Source: Paenibacillus dendritiformis
Lineage (GTDB): Bacteria; Bacillota; Bacilli; Paenibacillales; Paenibacillaceae
Direction of reading: 5' to 3'
NCBI RefSeq assembly: GCF_945605565.1
Contig: NZ_OX216966.1
Span: 2,782,001 to 2,846,000 of the forward strand
DNA: 64,000 nt
Both the position numbers and the translations under genes were made by a program. The notes under the pieces were generated by a model. The model was not told where the DNA came from. It was given only the letters and a program-made list of their open reading frames with translations, and searched no databases. Positions 9,619 to 19,063 of this stretch are shown one piece after another (the first letter of the stretch is position 1; every line of letters begins with the position of its first letter).

Positions 9619-11463
9619 GTGAGCAATTACGGACTGATTCCCGACGAAGTGCTGGACGAAGTGCTGCAGCGCAATGATATTGTCGATGTCGTCGGCCAAT
9701 ATGTCCATTTGTCGAAGCACGGTAAGTATTTGAAGGGATTGTGTCCGTTCCATTCGGAGAAGACGCCCTCCTTCACCGTTACGCCGGAGAAGCAGATTTT
9801 TCATTGCTACGGCTGCGGGAAGAGCGGCAATGTCATTCACTTCATGATGGGAATTGAAGGATATTCTTTTCCGGAGGCGGTTCGGCGTCTCGCTGAATCG
9901 GCGAATATGCCGGTTACGTGGGGGACGGGGAACGCGAAGGCGGAACGGGATCCTTACCATGAGGCGAAGGAGCGGCTGATCGAGGCCCATGAGCTTGCAG
10001 CGAAGCTGTATCATTATATTTTAATGAATACGACGCATGGCCAGGCTGCCCTCCAATATTTGCGGAACCGGGGAATCCATGACAAGCTGATCGAGCAGTT
10101 TCAGATAGGGTATGCCCCTCCGCAGTGGGATACGCTCGTACAGCTGCTCGGCAAGCGCGAATTCGATCTGGAAGGCATGGAGAAGGGCGGTCTTGTCTCG
10201 AAGCGGCAGAACGGCAGCGGTTATGTCGATCGCTTCCGTGATCGGATTATGTTCCCGCTCTGGAACCGGAATGGTCGAGCGATCGCCTTTGCCGGCCGAA
10301 TATTGGGGGAAGGACAACCCAAATATTTGAACTCGCCGGAGACGATGCTGTTCAACAAATCGAAAGTGCTGTACAACTTGCATCATGCTCGGCCTTATAT
10401 TAAGCGAACCGGCCATATTATTCTGCTCGAAGGGTATGCGGATGTCATCCAAGCCTGGGACGCCGAAGTGTATCATACGGTGGCGACCATGGGGACGGCC
10501 CTGACGCCCGACCATATTTCCCAGATGAAGCGGATGGCGGACAGCGTGACCTTGTGCTACGACGGCGATGAAGCAGGACAAGCCGCGGCGATGAAGGCGA
10601 TCCCGATGCTGGAGGAGGCAGGGCTTCACGTTGCGGTAGCCATGATACCGGACCGGATGGATCCGGATGACTTCATTAAGGCGCACGGCGCGGAACGGTT
10701 CCGTCATACCGTAACGGCAGCGGCGGTCACTCCTACGAAATTCAAGCTTATTTCTTTGCGGAGGAATCATATACTGCTAGAGGACGATGGAAAGCGGCGC
10801 TTCAAGGATGAAGCGATGCGGGTCATTGCGGCGGTTGAATCGCCGGTGGAACGCGAGCTTCATTTGAAGGAGCTGGCGCAGCAGCTTGAATTGCAGGGCG
10901 AGTCGTCGTTCGACGCGCTCAAGCAGGAGTGCGCCACGATAAGACAGCGGCAAAAAATGAACGGGCACGGGGATAATCAAGACAATTGGTGGAATAATGG
11001 TAGAAATGATAAGCGTACCATTGCCCAGCCTGCGCTGCGCCCGGCCTATGTCTATGCGGAGCGGAGCCTGCTGGCTCTTATGTTCCAGGATATCGAGGTT
11101 GCCGATTACGTGGAGCGGCATCTTGGTGAACGGTTTAATGTAGATGATCATGCGGCACTTGCCGCTTATCTATATGCTTATTACGCGCAAGGCAAGGAGC
11201 CGGATTTCAGCCGGTTCCTGGCAACATTGCATGACGAACGCTTGGAGAAAGTCGCTGCCTCCATATCGCTCTCCGAAGTATCTCTTCGTTATGATACCGA
11301 GCTGCTGGATGATTATATTATGCAGATTCTTAAAGTGCCCAGACAGCGCGAGATCGAGCGCAAAAGAGAAGAAATGGTGCAAGCGGAACGTTCCGGCGAA
11401 GTATTGCGCGCGGCGCAAATCGCACAAGAAATTATAGCCCTAGAGCAAGAACTGAAGCGGTAG
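9619..11463 (+). CDS. dnaG: DNA primase DnaG
   Basis: Synthesises RNA primers for lagging-strand replication together with the replicative helicase. The CHC2 zinc finger is near residues 33-60 (CPFH ... CYGC). The TOPRIM core has LLEGYADV near 274, YDGDEAG and DPDDFI, and the C-terminal region contacts helicase. The GTG at 9619 is preferred because AAGGTGG precedes it; the in-frame ATG at 9598 lacks a ribosome site. It has 614 residues, close to the family norm, and forms an operon-like pair with sigA. Confidence 0.96.
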   Translation: MSNYGLIPDEVLDEVLQRNDIVDVVGQYVHLSKHGKYLKGLCPFHSEKTPSFTVTPEKQIFHCYGCGKSGNVIHFMMGIEGYSFPEAVRRLAESANMPVTWGTGNAKAERDPYHEAKERLIEAHELAAKLYHYILMNTTHGQAALQYLRNRGIHDKLIEQFQIGYAPPQWDTLVQLLGKREFDLEGMEKGGLVSKRQNGSGYVDRFRDRIMFPLWNRNGRAIAFAGRILGEGQPKYLNSPETMLFNKSKVLYNLHHARPYIKRTGHIILLEGYADVIQAWDAEVYHTVATMGTALTPDHISQMKRMADSVTLCYDGDEAGQAAAMKAIPMLEEAGLHVAVAMIPDRMDPDDFIKAHGAERFRHTVTAAAVTPTKFKLISLRRNHILLEDDGKRRFKDEAMRVIAAVESPVERELHLKELAQQLELQGESSFDALKQECATIRQRQKMNGHGDNQDNWWNNGRNDKRTIAQPALRPAYVYAERSLLALMFQDIEVADYVERHLGERFNVDDHAALAAYLYAYYAQGKEPDFSRFLATLHDERLEKVAASISLSEVSLRYDTELLDDYIMQILKVPRQREIERKREEMVQAERSGEVLRAAQIAQEIIALEQELKR

Positions 11464-11498
11464 CAGGCGGAGGATTCTAGGGAGGAGGGAGTCGGAAA

Positions 11499-12623
11499 AT
11501 GGCGAATGATCAACATACTGGACTTGAAACGGAAACGGCGCTGGAACATGCGAAGGACCAGTTGATTGAACTCGGCAAAAAGCGAGGATCGCTCAGCTAC
11601 AAAGAGATAGCCGAGAAAATGGCGACGTTCGACCAAGACCCGGAACAAATGGATGAGTTCTATGAGCAGCTCTCCGATCTGGGTATTGAAGTAAGTGAAG
11701 CCGATGATGAGATGGGCGTTCGTGCCAACGACCGCGATAACGATGATTCGGACGATTTTCATTTTGATGATGATCTGTCACTGCCGCCGGGCATCAAAAT
11801 CAATGACCCGGTGCGGATGTACCTTAAAGAGATCGGCCGTGTTCCGCTCTTGTCGGCAGAAGAGGAAATTGAACTTGCGAAGCGGATCGAGCAGGGCGAT
11901 TCGGAAGCGAAGAAGCGCTTGACCGAGGCCAATCTGCGGTTGGTCGTCAGCATTGCCAAGCGTTATGTCGGGCGGGGCATGCTGTTCCTTGATCTGATCC
12001 AAGAAGGAAATATGGGGCTTATCAAAGCGGTGGAGAAATTCGACCACAGCAAAGGATATAAATTCAGCACCTATGCGACCTGGTGGATTCGCCAAGCGAT
12101 TACGCGGGCGATCGCGGATCAGGCGCGGACGATCCGGATTCCGGTTCATATGGTCGAGACGATCAACAAGCTCGTTCGCGTATCTCGTCAATTGCTTCAG
12201 GAGCTGGGACGCGAACCGACGCCGGAAGAGATTGCGGCCGAGATGGAATTGAGCGTAGAGAAGGTGCGCGAGATTATGAAGATTGCACAGGAGCCGGTTT
12301 CCTTGGAGACGCCAATCGGCGAAGAGGACGACTCGCATCTGGGCGATTTCATCGAGGATCAGGAGGCGCTGGCTCCGGCGGACGCCGCCGCGTACGAGCT
12401 GCTGAAGGAGCAGTTGGAGGATGTGCTTGACACGCTGACTGAGCGTGAGGAGAACGTGCTTCGCCTGCGCTTCGGTCTGGACGACGGCCGGACGAGAACG
12501 CTGGAAGAAGTGGGCAAAGTATTTGGCGTTACGCGCGAGCGGATTCGTCAAATCGAGGCGAAGGCTCTCCGCAAGCTGCGCCATCCAAGCCGCAGCAAGC
12601 GGTTAAAAGATTTCTTAGAATAA
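11499..12623 (+). CDS. sigA: Primary RNA polymerase sigma factor SigA (RpoD)
   Basis: Housekeeping sigma-70 factor. It has an N-terminal region 1.1-like part (1-85), an acidic linker, and then regions 1.2-4.2. Region 2 contains [25 protein letters not shown] and [13 protein letters not shown]; region 4 ends with [20 protein letters not shown]. It is 374 residues, matching Bacillales SigA. A GGAGGAGGG ribosome site precedes the ATG. It is located 35 bp after dnaG, the conserved macromolecular-synthesis arrangement. Confidence 0.98.
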   Translation: MANDQHTGLETETALEHAKDQLIELGKKRGSLSYKEIAEKMATFDQDPEQMDEFYEQLSDLGIEVSEADDEMGVRANDRDNDDSDDFHFDDDLSLPPGIKINDPVRMYLKEIGRVPLLSAEEEIELAKRIEQGDSEAKKRLTEANLRLVVSIAKRYVGRGMLFLDLIQEGNMGLIKAVEKFDHSKGYKFSTYATWWIRQAITRAIADQARTIRIPVHMVETINKLVRVSRQLLQELGREPTPEEIAAEMELSVEKVREIMKIAQEPVSLETPIGEEDDSHLGDFIEDQEALAPADAAAYELLKEQLEDVLDTLTEREENVLRLRFGLDDGRTRTLEEVGKVFGVTRERIRQIEAKALRKLRHPSRSKRLKDFLE

Positions 12624-12634
12624 TGGTGTGCAAG

Positions 12635-12674
12635 AGACCTTCTGATGCCCTTGCCGGCGTGATGAAGGTCTTTT
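12635..12674 (+). terminator. Probable intrinsic terminator after sigA
   Basis: AGACCTTC (12635-12642) pairs with GAAGGTCT (12664-12671), followed by a short TTTT. The T-run is brief, so termination may be partial and allow readthrough into the next gene. Confidence 0.6.
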
Positions 12675-12765
12675 GCATAGAGGAAGCAGCGAAGGACCCG
12701 CTGTCCTCGGCCACTCGGCCAACAAGGCAGGGCGGCGGCATGACGTTCCTGGAGGTGTACAGGCA

Positions 12766-13650
12766 ATGGATCCTCAGCAACGCCAATGGATGGCCCAGGA
12801 AATCGCCCGCTGGCGGAAAAACCGGCTGCTGCCTGCAGCCTATTGCAATTTCCTGGCCCAACTGTACGATGTACCGTTGGATGCGCAGGAGGAAGGATCG
12901 AAGGAGCCCGCCCGTTCCTGGGCGGATCGCATCGCTTCCTTGCGGCCAACGTCCTGGATGGTTGTTTTTTTCATTTTTGTATTGTTTTGTATTGTCGGAT
13001 TTTATTTTACCGCTTTTGCGGCCCCAATGCAAATTGGCGTCATTGCGGTCCCAGCGCTTGTGCTGACCGCCTTGGCTTGGCGGACCCGGAAGACGAATCT
13101 GCGGAGGACTCGGTGGCGGGCACTTCTGGCTTGCCTGACCTTGTCCGGCGGCGGCTGGCTTGTGCTGCAGACTCAGGGATGGCCGGCATGGTGGCCGACC
13201 GTGGTCTGGCTCGTTGTCTCCGCTATTGCCTGGCTCTTATGCGGCATGCTGGCGCGTTCCGGACTGATGCAGGGAGCGGGCTGGCTTCATGCCGCTGCCG
13301 CTTATGGCTGCATCCTGCAGATCGCGATGACGGATCTGACCCTCGGCGAGAGCCAATGGCTGTGGCTCCCGGAGAGCGGCTTGTTCGTCTGGATGGCATG
13401 GGCGGTTCACCGCCTGTCTCCGAGGGTCTCGGCTGGCCTTCTTATCGCCTCCGCCGGACTCTGGTTCATGCCGGAGGCGGCCTGGGTTGCCGCTCGCGGA
13501 TGGAGTGAGCTGGAAGCGGATCAAGAGCTGCTTTCGTTCCTGTTGGGGAAATGGATCATTTTATGGTGTAGTGCTTTTTACTTCAGAAAACAGTGGGTGA
13601 AATGGATACGTGAACATCAAACTGTCCAAACGGCTGCAGCAGATCGCTGA
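12766..13650 (+). CDS. Polytopic membrane protein of unknown function
   Basis: Not recognised as a named family. The ATG at 12766 is preceded by GGAGGTG and gives 294 residues. The first 65 residues are soluble and charged (MDPQQRQWMAQEIARWRKN), followed by about seven or eight hydrophobic helices rich in Trp and Ala. Its 3' end overlaps the next gene (trmK) by 41 bp, so the two are probably co-translated. B. subtilis has a cytochrome gene near this position, but no haem-binding motif is visible here. Function unknown. Confidence 0.75.
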   Translation: MDPQQRQWMAQEIARWRKNRLLPAAYCNFLAQLYDVPLDAQEEGSKEPARSWADRIASLRPTSWMVVFFIFVLFCIVGFYFTAFAAPMQIGVIAVPALVLTALAWRTRKTNLRRTRWRALLACLTLSGGGWLVLQTQGWPAWWPTVVWLVVSAIAWLLCGMLARSGLMQGAGWLHAAAAYGCILQIAMTDLTLGESQWLWLPESGLFVWMAWAVHRLSPRVSAGLLIASAGLWFMPEAAWVAARGWSELEADQELLSFLLGKWIILWCSAFYFRKQWVKWIREHQTVQTAAADR

Positions 13651-14383
13651 TTGGGTGCCGGCAGGCAGCCGACTGGCCGATATCGGCTCGGATCATGCAT
13701 TGCTGCCGGCCTATCTGGCGGAACAACAACGAATTGAGATGGCGGTGGCCGGAGAGGTGAATCAAGGGCCTTATGAAGCGGCCTGCCGCCAGATTGAAGG
13801 CGCCCGGCTGGGTCATCGCGTGAGCGTGCGCCGGGGCGACGGCCTGGCCGTCATCTCGCCCGGCGAGGTCGATGTCATATCGATCGCGGGCATGGGCGGG
13901 GGGCTTATCGTCCAGATTTTATCGGCCGATCCGGGCAAGCTGACGGGAGTGACCCGCTTGGTCCTGCAGCCGAATGTGGGAGAGGCCCATGTCAGGGCCT
14001 GGCTGCGCCGGGAAGGCTGGAATCTGATGGAGGAAGCCTTGATTGAGGAAGACGGCAAGCTGTATGAGGTGCTCCTGGCCGAACGCGCTCGCAGCAAGGA
14101 AGAGGCCGTACAGCATGATCGCCGATTGTACGCTCCCCGCGAGTTGAACGAGCAGGTGACGCTGACCGAGGAATGGCTGGTGCAGCTCGGCCCGATGCTA
14201 TCGGCTGCGCCAACGCCGGAATTCATGAAGAAGTGGCAGCTGGAAATTCGCAAAAGAGCGCGCATTCTGCGCACGATGGAGCAGGCTGCGACGGAAGAAG
14301 CCAGACAGCGCCGCGCGATGTTCGCGGACAGCCTGGCACAATTGGAGGCGATATTGGCATGTATGCACACGCGCAAACCGTAA
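13610..14383 (+). CDS. trmK: tRNA (adenine-N1)-methyltransferase TrmK
   Basis: SAM-dependent enzyme that methylates A22 of tRNAs. The Rossmann motif ADIGSDHALLPAYL is near residues 23-36, and VISIAGMGGGLI near 86-97 matches the YqfN/TrmK family. The C-terminal part is the expected helical coiled-coil region. The GTG start lies inside the preceding membrane-protein gene. It overlaps yqfO by 25 bp, the same order as B. subtilis yqfN-yqfO. Confidence 0.93.
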   Translation: MNIKLSKRLQQIADWVPAGSRLADIGSDHALLPAYLAEQQRIEMAVAGEVNQGPYEAACRQIEGARLGHRVSVRRGDGLAVISPGEVDVISIAGMGGGLIVQILSADPGKLTGVTRLVLQPNVGEAHVRAWLRREGWNLMEEALIEEDGKLYEVLLAERARSKEEAVQHDRRLYAPRELNEQVTLTEEWLVQLGPMLSAAPTPEFMKKWQLEIRKRARILRTMEQAATEEARQRRAMFADSLAQLEAILACMHTRKP

Positions 14384-15474
14384 TTCAATGGATGGAGCAG
14401 CTCGCTCCCAAATCGATGGCGGTTCCCGATGACCGCATCGGCCTGCAATTGGGCACGTTGAACAAAAAGGTGTCCCGGGTGCTTGTCGCCCTGGACGTGA
14501 CCGAAGAGGTCGTCGACGAAGCGATCCGGCTGGAGGCGGAGCTCATCATTGCCCATCACGCTATTATTTATCGGCCGCTTCCCCATTTGCAAACTGACAC
14601 GCCGGCAGGCAAGCTCATGGAGAAGCTGATCAAGCATGATATTGCGGTCTACATTTCTCATACGAACTATGATGTTGCTCCGGGCGGGATGAACGATCTG
14701 ATGGCAGATCGGCTCCGACTGACCGAGGTGAAGGTGCTGGAGAAGCTGCAACAGGAGCCGCTGCAGAAGCTGGTCGTCTTCGTGCCGGTAAGCCATGCCG
14801 ATTCGGTGCGGATGGCGATTTTGGATGCCGGGGCAGGGCATATCGGGGCCTACAGCCATTGCAGCTTCTCACAGCCGGGGACCGGGACGTTCCAGCCGCA
14901 GGAGGGAACCAATCCGTTCATCGGCGAATCCGGGAAGCTGGAGTCCGTCGAGGAAGTGCGCATCGAGACGATCGTTCCGCAATCGCGGCGCAGCCGGGTG
15001 CTGCAAGCGATGTTCAAGGCCCATCCATACGAGGAAGTGGCCTACGATCTGTATCCGCTCGATCTGGAAGGGACGGCCTATGGCCTTGGCCGGGTTGGCA
15101 AGCTGCCGGCTCCTGTGACGCTGCAAGCCTGTGCCGAGCAGGTGAAGAAGGCTTTCGACGTGCCGCATGTGCGCGTCGTAGGAAGCCCGGAACGCGAAGT
15201 GAAGAAGATCGCTGTGCTGGGCGGCTCCGGATCCCGCTATGTACGGCATGCGCTCTTCCATGGCGCCGATGTCCTCGTCACGGGCGATATCGATTATCAT
15301 ACGGCCCACGATGCGCTGGCTGCGGGGCTGGCCATCATCGATCCGGGCCATAACGCCGAGAAGATGATGAAGGAGGATGTCGCTTCGCGTCTCCAGCAGG
15401 CCGCTGACAAGCATGGCGTGAAGACGGTCTTCCATGCTTCCTCCGTAAATACCGAACCGTTTCAATTTATGTAA
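14359..15474 (+). CDS. yqfO: Nif3-like dinuclear metal center protein YqfO
   Basis: Member of the Nif3/DUF34 family; the exact function is unsettled. Metal-ligand motifs are visible: AHHAIIYRPLP near 67, SHTNYDVAPGGMND near 102, and DPGHNAE near the C-terminus. A PII-like insert domain occupies the middle (about 130-240), as in B. subtilis YqfO. Start ATG at 14359 with GGAGGCG upstream, giving 371 residues. The frame is open further upstream only because it overlaps trmK. Confidence 0.93.
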   Translation: MYAHAQTVIQWMEQLAPKSMAVPDDRIGLQLGTLNKKVSRVLVALDVTEEVVDEAIRLEAELIIAHHAIIYRPLPHLQTDTPAGKLMEKLIKHDIAVYISHTNYDVAPGGMNDLMADRLRLTEVKVLEKLQQEPLQKLVVFVPVSHADSVRMAILDAGAGHIGAYSHCSFSQPGTGTFQPQEGTNPFIGESGKLESVEEVRIETIVPQSRRSRVLQAMFKAHPYEEVAYDLYPLDLEGTAYGLGRVGKLPAPVTLQACAEQVKKAFDVPHVRVVGSPEREVKKIAVLGGSGSRYVRHALFHGADVLVTGDIDYHTAHDALAAGLAIIDPGHNAEKMMKEDVASRLQQAADKHGVKTVFHASSVNTEPFQFM

Positions 15475-15484
15475 AAGTTACTTG

Positions 15485-15513
15485 TTGAGTTTCTGGCCAG
15501 AACCTAGTATACT
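15485..15513 (+). promoter_or_regulatory. Sigma-A promoter of rnpB
   Basis: TTGAGT (15485-15490) and TATACT (15508-15513) with a 17-bp spacer. It lies a few bases past the yqfO stop and just before the predicted 5' end of the RNase P RNA. Confidence 0.8.
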
Positions 15514-15526
15514 AACGATTGTTGAC

Positions 15527-15933
15527 GGAAAGTTTGACAGACAATCGCTGGTGACATGCGTCACGAGAGGAAAGTCCGGGCTCCATAGGGCAAGGATGCT
15601 GGATAACGTCCAGTCAGCGCAAGCTGAAGGATAGTGCCACAGAAATGGACCGCCGATGGCCGTCTTCATGACGGCACAGGCAAGGGTGGAACCGTGGTGT
15701 AAGAGACCACGAGGAACGCTGGTGACTTCGTTCCTGGTAAACCCCATCTGGAGCAAGACCTAATGGGACGCACGCCTGTCTTTACAGGCACCTCGGCCCG
15801 AGGCGCGTCTGGGTTGGTCGCTTGAGCGGTGCAGCAATGCACAGCCTAGATAGATGATTGTCGCTTAGTAGTGGAAGGGTTGCCCCCGTGATACCACGAT
15901 GAGTACAGAACCCGGCTTATGACAAGCTTTCCG
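15527..15933 (+). ncRNA. rnpB: RNase P RNA, A-type architecture
   Basis: Catalytic RNA that removes 5' leaders from tRNA precursors. P1 is formed by GGAAAG at 15527 and CTTTCC ending at 15932. Conserved cores are GAGGAAAGTCCGGGC (15567 on), a GGTAAACCCC block (15736-15745), TAGATAGATGATTG near 15848, and ACAGAACCCGG (15905-15915). P13-like (CGTGGT/ACCACG, 15693-15711) and P14-like (GGAACG/CGTTCC, 15713-15734) hairpins, plus GGAGCAAGACC, resemble the ancestral A-type RNA rather than the B-type of B. subtilis. Length is about 407 nt; ends are approximate. Confidence 0.93.
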
Positions 15934-15968
15934 AAGCTGCAACTTTCTATGTTATCCAATACACGAAC

Positions 15969-16005
15969 ACACCCGCAGGATTTTCCTGCGGGTGTTTTAT
16001 TTTTT
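15969..16005. terminator. Terminator after rnpB, possibly bidirectional
   Basis: ACACCCGCAGG (15969-15979) pairs with CCTGCGGGTGT (15985-15995), followed by a long T-rich run. The convergent protease gene ends at 16004, so the hairpin may serve both strands, although the T-run favours the plus strand. Confidence 0.9.
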
Positions 16006-17911
16006 ACATGCCGATAAAGCGGGAGATGAAGCGGTTCAGCTTCCGCTCGATGTTCTGCGGGTAGAGAGACAGGGAGGAGTTGCCCTGTTCCGCCATGCTC
16101 AACGCGCGGGCGACGTCGATTTTGCCATAGCCGAAGTCGATGTCCTTGCCTGGCGTACCCAGATCCGTCGCGCTCTGGCGCATGATCTCGTACACCTCTG
16201 TATTTTTGAGCCCCGGGTTGATCGAACGGATAAGTGCCGCAAGCGCCGTCACATGCGGAGATGCCATTGACGTGCCTGACAAGGCGGCATATTGATTGTT
16301 CGGGTAGGTGCTGGCGATCGAGGTGCCGGGCGCCACGACATCGACGTAATTGCCGTAATTGGAATAAGAAGCGCGCTTGTCATCGGCGTCAGTCGCAGAG
16401 ACGGCGAATACTTCGGGATACGCTGCCGGGTAGCCCGGGCGCTTCGTATTGTCGTTGCCTGTAGCGGCGATGAGAACGACATCGCGCTCGAAGGCGTATT
16501 TGACGGCATCATGGAGGAATGCCCCATCCACATAGTTGCCCAGACTCAGATTGATGACTTTGGCCCCGTTATCGGTGGCCCAAATAATCCCTTCCGCGAC
16601 GGAATAGGTGGTTCCCGAGCCGGTGCTGTCCAGCGCCTTGATCGGCAAGATCGGATTGACCCAGGTCATGCCGGCGACGCCTTCCCGGTTGTTCACATTG
16701 GCTCCGATAATGCCTGCCACATGGGTGCCGTGGCCGACATCGTCCTGGGGCGCTGCTTCCGGATCGAACACATTATAGCCGTCCATTAGCCGGCCCTTCA
16801 GATCATGATGCTTCATGTCGACCCCGGTATCGACGATCCCGATAATGACATTGTCGGCCCCTTTGCTGATGGACCAGCCCCGGTTCGTCTGAATGCTGGG
16901 CAAGTTCCATTGATAGGGCTTGTACAAGACGTCGTTCGGCTCTTCGACGGCTACGCCGGCCGGCTCGTTGCCAACCATCGGCAATATGCTTGTCGGGCGG
17001 GTCGTGCCGTTCGTCATGTACAGAAAATGGGGCTCGACATACAGCGGATTATACTGGGCGAAATATTGGGTCATTTGTTCCGCCGTCATCCGCTTGGATC
17101 GGAACACATAGGTAGCTCCCAGCCTGTGCTTGCGCGGCTGTTCGCTTCCGGTATCCCGCATCATGCGCTCCAACGAATCCGCCGTCGGCTCGTCCCGGAA
17201 CCGCACCACGACTTCGTTCTCGTAATAATGGCTCGTTCCGGCATTGTCTTCTCCATCCTTCACCTTCACGTCCCGCATCGAATCTGAATCCACGGATTTG
17301 ACGCGGAATCTGGATTCGGGCGGATAAGGGACGAGGCGCAAATTTTTCTGCTGAAGCTTACGCACGGTCTGAACGACATGCTGATTGACGAGGGCCACGA
17401 TGGCATGGTTCTTGCCGGGGGCCGGTATCCCCATGACGATATGATGCTTGCCTTGGATGGTCATCTGCGGGGATACGTACGATTGCTGCTTTTTGACGGA
17501 CGATTCCGCGATTTTCAAGTGCTCCGTCAGTTTTTGATTGCCAGTCCGCGTCGTATCCTTCGGCAGCTCGCCTTTGACCCATACCGTTCCCTCGCCGAAA
17601 TCCATCCATTTCATATAAATGAAATGGGGGTGCGCTTGTATAAATTCCTCGGCAAGCGTATTCATCTGCTTCGGCGTCTGCCCATGCCACTCTTCGAGGG
17701 CCGCATCGATGTCTCTGCGGGCGTCCATGGTGAACAAGCGCTCCGTAAAATGCATATCCTGTTGAAGGACCTGATTTTTGATATGGATTTCCTGCATCGC
17801 GGCCGTACGTCCATTCTCAACCGGAGCGCGGTTCGCGGACCAGAGTAACGGAATGGCCAGAATTGCCGTTCCCAGAGCGGCAATGCCTACCCAATGGCGG
17901 GGTTTCAACAT
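16004..17911 (-). CDS. S8 (subtilisin-like) serine protease, secreted or membrane-anchored
   Basis: Subtilase with the full catalytic set: Asp near 361 (IVDTGVD), His near 394 (GHGTHVAG), oxyanion Asn near 486 (ATGND) and Ser near 548 (GTSMASPH). The start at 17911 is set by AGGAGG and gives 635 residues; the frame is open 66 codons further but lacks a ribosome site. Residues 8-24 are a hydrophobic signal or anchor. About 320 residues precede the catalytic domain, with a fervidolysin-type propeptide-like part (VVVRFRDEPTADSL near 238). The substrate is unknown. It has its own unit on the minus strand, convergent with rnpB. Confidence 0.92.
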   Translation of the reverse strand: MLKPRHWVGIAALGTAILAIPLLWSANRAPVENGRTAAMQEIHIKNQVLQQDMHFTERLFTMDARRDIDAALEEWHGQTPKQMNTLAEEFIQAHPHFIYMKWMDFGEGTVWVKGELPKDTTRTGNQKLTEHLKIAESSVKKQQSYVSPQMTIQGKHHIVMGIPAPGKNHAIVALVNQHVVQTVRKLQQKNLRLVPYPPESRFRVKSVDSDSMRDVKVKDGEDNAGTSHYYENEVVVRFRDEPTADSLERMMRDTGSEQPRKHRLGATYVFRSKRMTAEQMTQYFAQYNPLYVEPHFLYMTNGTTRPTSILPMVGNEPAGVAVEEPNDVLYKPYQWNLPSIQTNRGWSISKGADNVIIGIVDTGVDMKHHDLKGRLMDGYNVFDPEAAPQDDVGHGTHVAGIIGANVNNREGVAGMTWVNPILPIKALDSTGSGTTYSVAEGIIWATDNGAKVINLSLGNYVDGAFLHDAVKYAFERDVVLIAATGNDNTKRPGYPAAYPEVFAVSATDADDKRASYSNYGNYVDVVAPGTSIASTYPNNQYAALSGTSMASPHVTALAALIRSINPGLKNTEVYEIMRQSATDLGTPGKDIDFGYGKIDVARALSMAEQGNSSLSLYPQNIERKLNRFISRFIGM

Positions 17912-18170
17912 ATGATGTTCCTCCTTGTCCGGGCCGTATCCATCTGCTCCAGCCACACGGAACATTCTCGTCTGCGGAGCGCGGGGTATGGAAGATTTGG
18001 CTTTAGCTTGAGACGTTGCGAACCAAATTATTCGGACAGCAAAAGGAAGCCAAACATTGGTTGCGGACAGTACCTTTTTGCTTTTATTTATGGTAGGATA
18101 AAATGGCAAAATGGTATTCGGTTGAAGCGTTCAGGTATGCAATGACGCGATTAAGGGAGGAGCTTTTTCC

Positions 18171-18671
18171 ATGTCAGCATCCACAGTAAGACAGCAATGC
18201 GAGTTGGCCCGGGGCCATGTGGCACAAGCAGCAGACAAACTGGAGCAGTTTTTGAACGGGCATACGCTGGCCCAATTGGCCGGTGAGCAGACAGATGAAG
18301 AAACGTTGGCTTTTTACAAAGGACTACTGGCAGATTTCCGGCACTTGCTCGTTTTTTCCGAGATCAGTTATGAGAGGCTCGGCGTAGCGCTGCGGCGGGC
18401 GAATTTCGAGCAGCCGTTTGCGGAGAAAGCGCTGTATGAGCTGTATCATCATTGCGTGCATGCCTTCTTCAATCCGAAGCATGAAGCGTACACCGAGGAT
18501 GGGCGGTATGCGTATACCGGCCGGGAAGCGATACGCTTCCGCATGACCCCCGAGCCCGGGGTGAAGCGCCTGGTTCAGGAATTGTCCCGGCTGTTCGAAG
18601 AGCTGCGGGAGGAGCTAAGCTACTACGAAAGCGATTATATGTCAGAGCGGCGAATGCAGCTTATCCCATGA
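18171..18671 (+). CDS. ypuI: YpuI family (DUF3907) protein
   Basis: Soluble 166-residue, mostly helical protein similar to B. subtilis YpuI, a family of unknown function found in spore-forming Bacilli. Recognisable parts are LLADFRHLLVFSE, ALYELYHHCVHAFFNPK and the C-terminal SYYESDY. AGGGAGGAG precedes the ATG. It is divergent from the protease with 259 bp between them; no convincing promoter was identified in that gap. Confidence 0.8.
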   Translation: MSASTVRQQCELARGHVAQAADKLEQFLNGHTLAQLAGEQTDEETLAFYKGLLADFRHLLVFSEISYERLGVALRRANFEQPFAEKALYELYHHCVHAFFNPKHEAYTEDGRYAYTGREAIRFRMTPEPGVKRLVQELSRLFEELREELSYYESDYMSERRMQLIP

Positions 18672-18725
18672 ACGGGCGAAGCTTGGCCGATGGCCAGCCG
18701 CACAAATAACGGAATTAGAGTCAAT

Positions 18726-18756
18726 GACGCTTCGGATTGGAACGGAGCGTCTTTTT
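18726..18756 (+). terminator. Intrinsic terminator after ypuI
   Basis: GACGCTTCG (18726-18734) pairs with CGGAGCGTC (18743-18751) with one G-U pair, followed by TTTTTG. Confidence 0.8.
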
Positions 18757-18831
18757 GTGTTGGAAATGGGCATGGCGGCACGGCATAGGGGCGGCGGCGG
18801 CAGGACATCCTGTGTAATGGAGGTGACTGAC

Positions 18832-19038
18832 ATGAGTGACAAGCCATTGGTGAATTGCAGTGTATCCAACTGCAAGTTCTGGGGCGATTACCGCTGTCAA
18901 GCCAGCGAGATTATGATTGAAATCGATAAGCACGCATCCGCGAATTTGAAGTCAGAATTCGCTGATGAGTATGGCCCTCACAAAGATACAGCTTCCAAAT
19001 CATCCGTAACCTGCTGCCAAACGTTTGAACCGAAATAA
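18832..19038 (+). CDS. DUF1540 domain-containing protein
   Basis: A 68-residue cysteine-rich protein: VNCSVSNCKFW ... CQASEIMIE ... VTCCQTF. The Cys spacing fits the DUF1540 family, which is common in spore-forming Firmicutes and thought to bind metal. Start ATG at 18832 with GGAGGTGA upstream; the longer upstream frame lies over a terminator hairpin and is not coding. Function unknown. Confidence 0.85.
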   Translation: MSDKPLVNCSVSNCKFWGDYRCQASEIMIEIDKHASANLKSEFADEYGPHKDTASKSSVTCCQTFEPK

Positions 19039-19063
19039 CATACGGTACGGGAGGGACAATGGG

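Noticed and set aside
13813..14859. 348-codon antisense frame opposite trmK/yqfO
   Set aside because: Low-complexity His/Arg-rich translation with no family features; both plus-strand genes are well supported.
16292..17287. Plus-strand frames of 160-165 codons opposite the protease gene
   Set aside because: They are shadows of the S8 protease, whose catalytic motifs are complete on the minus strand.
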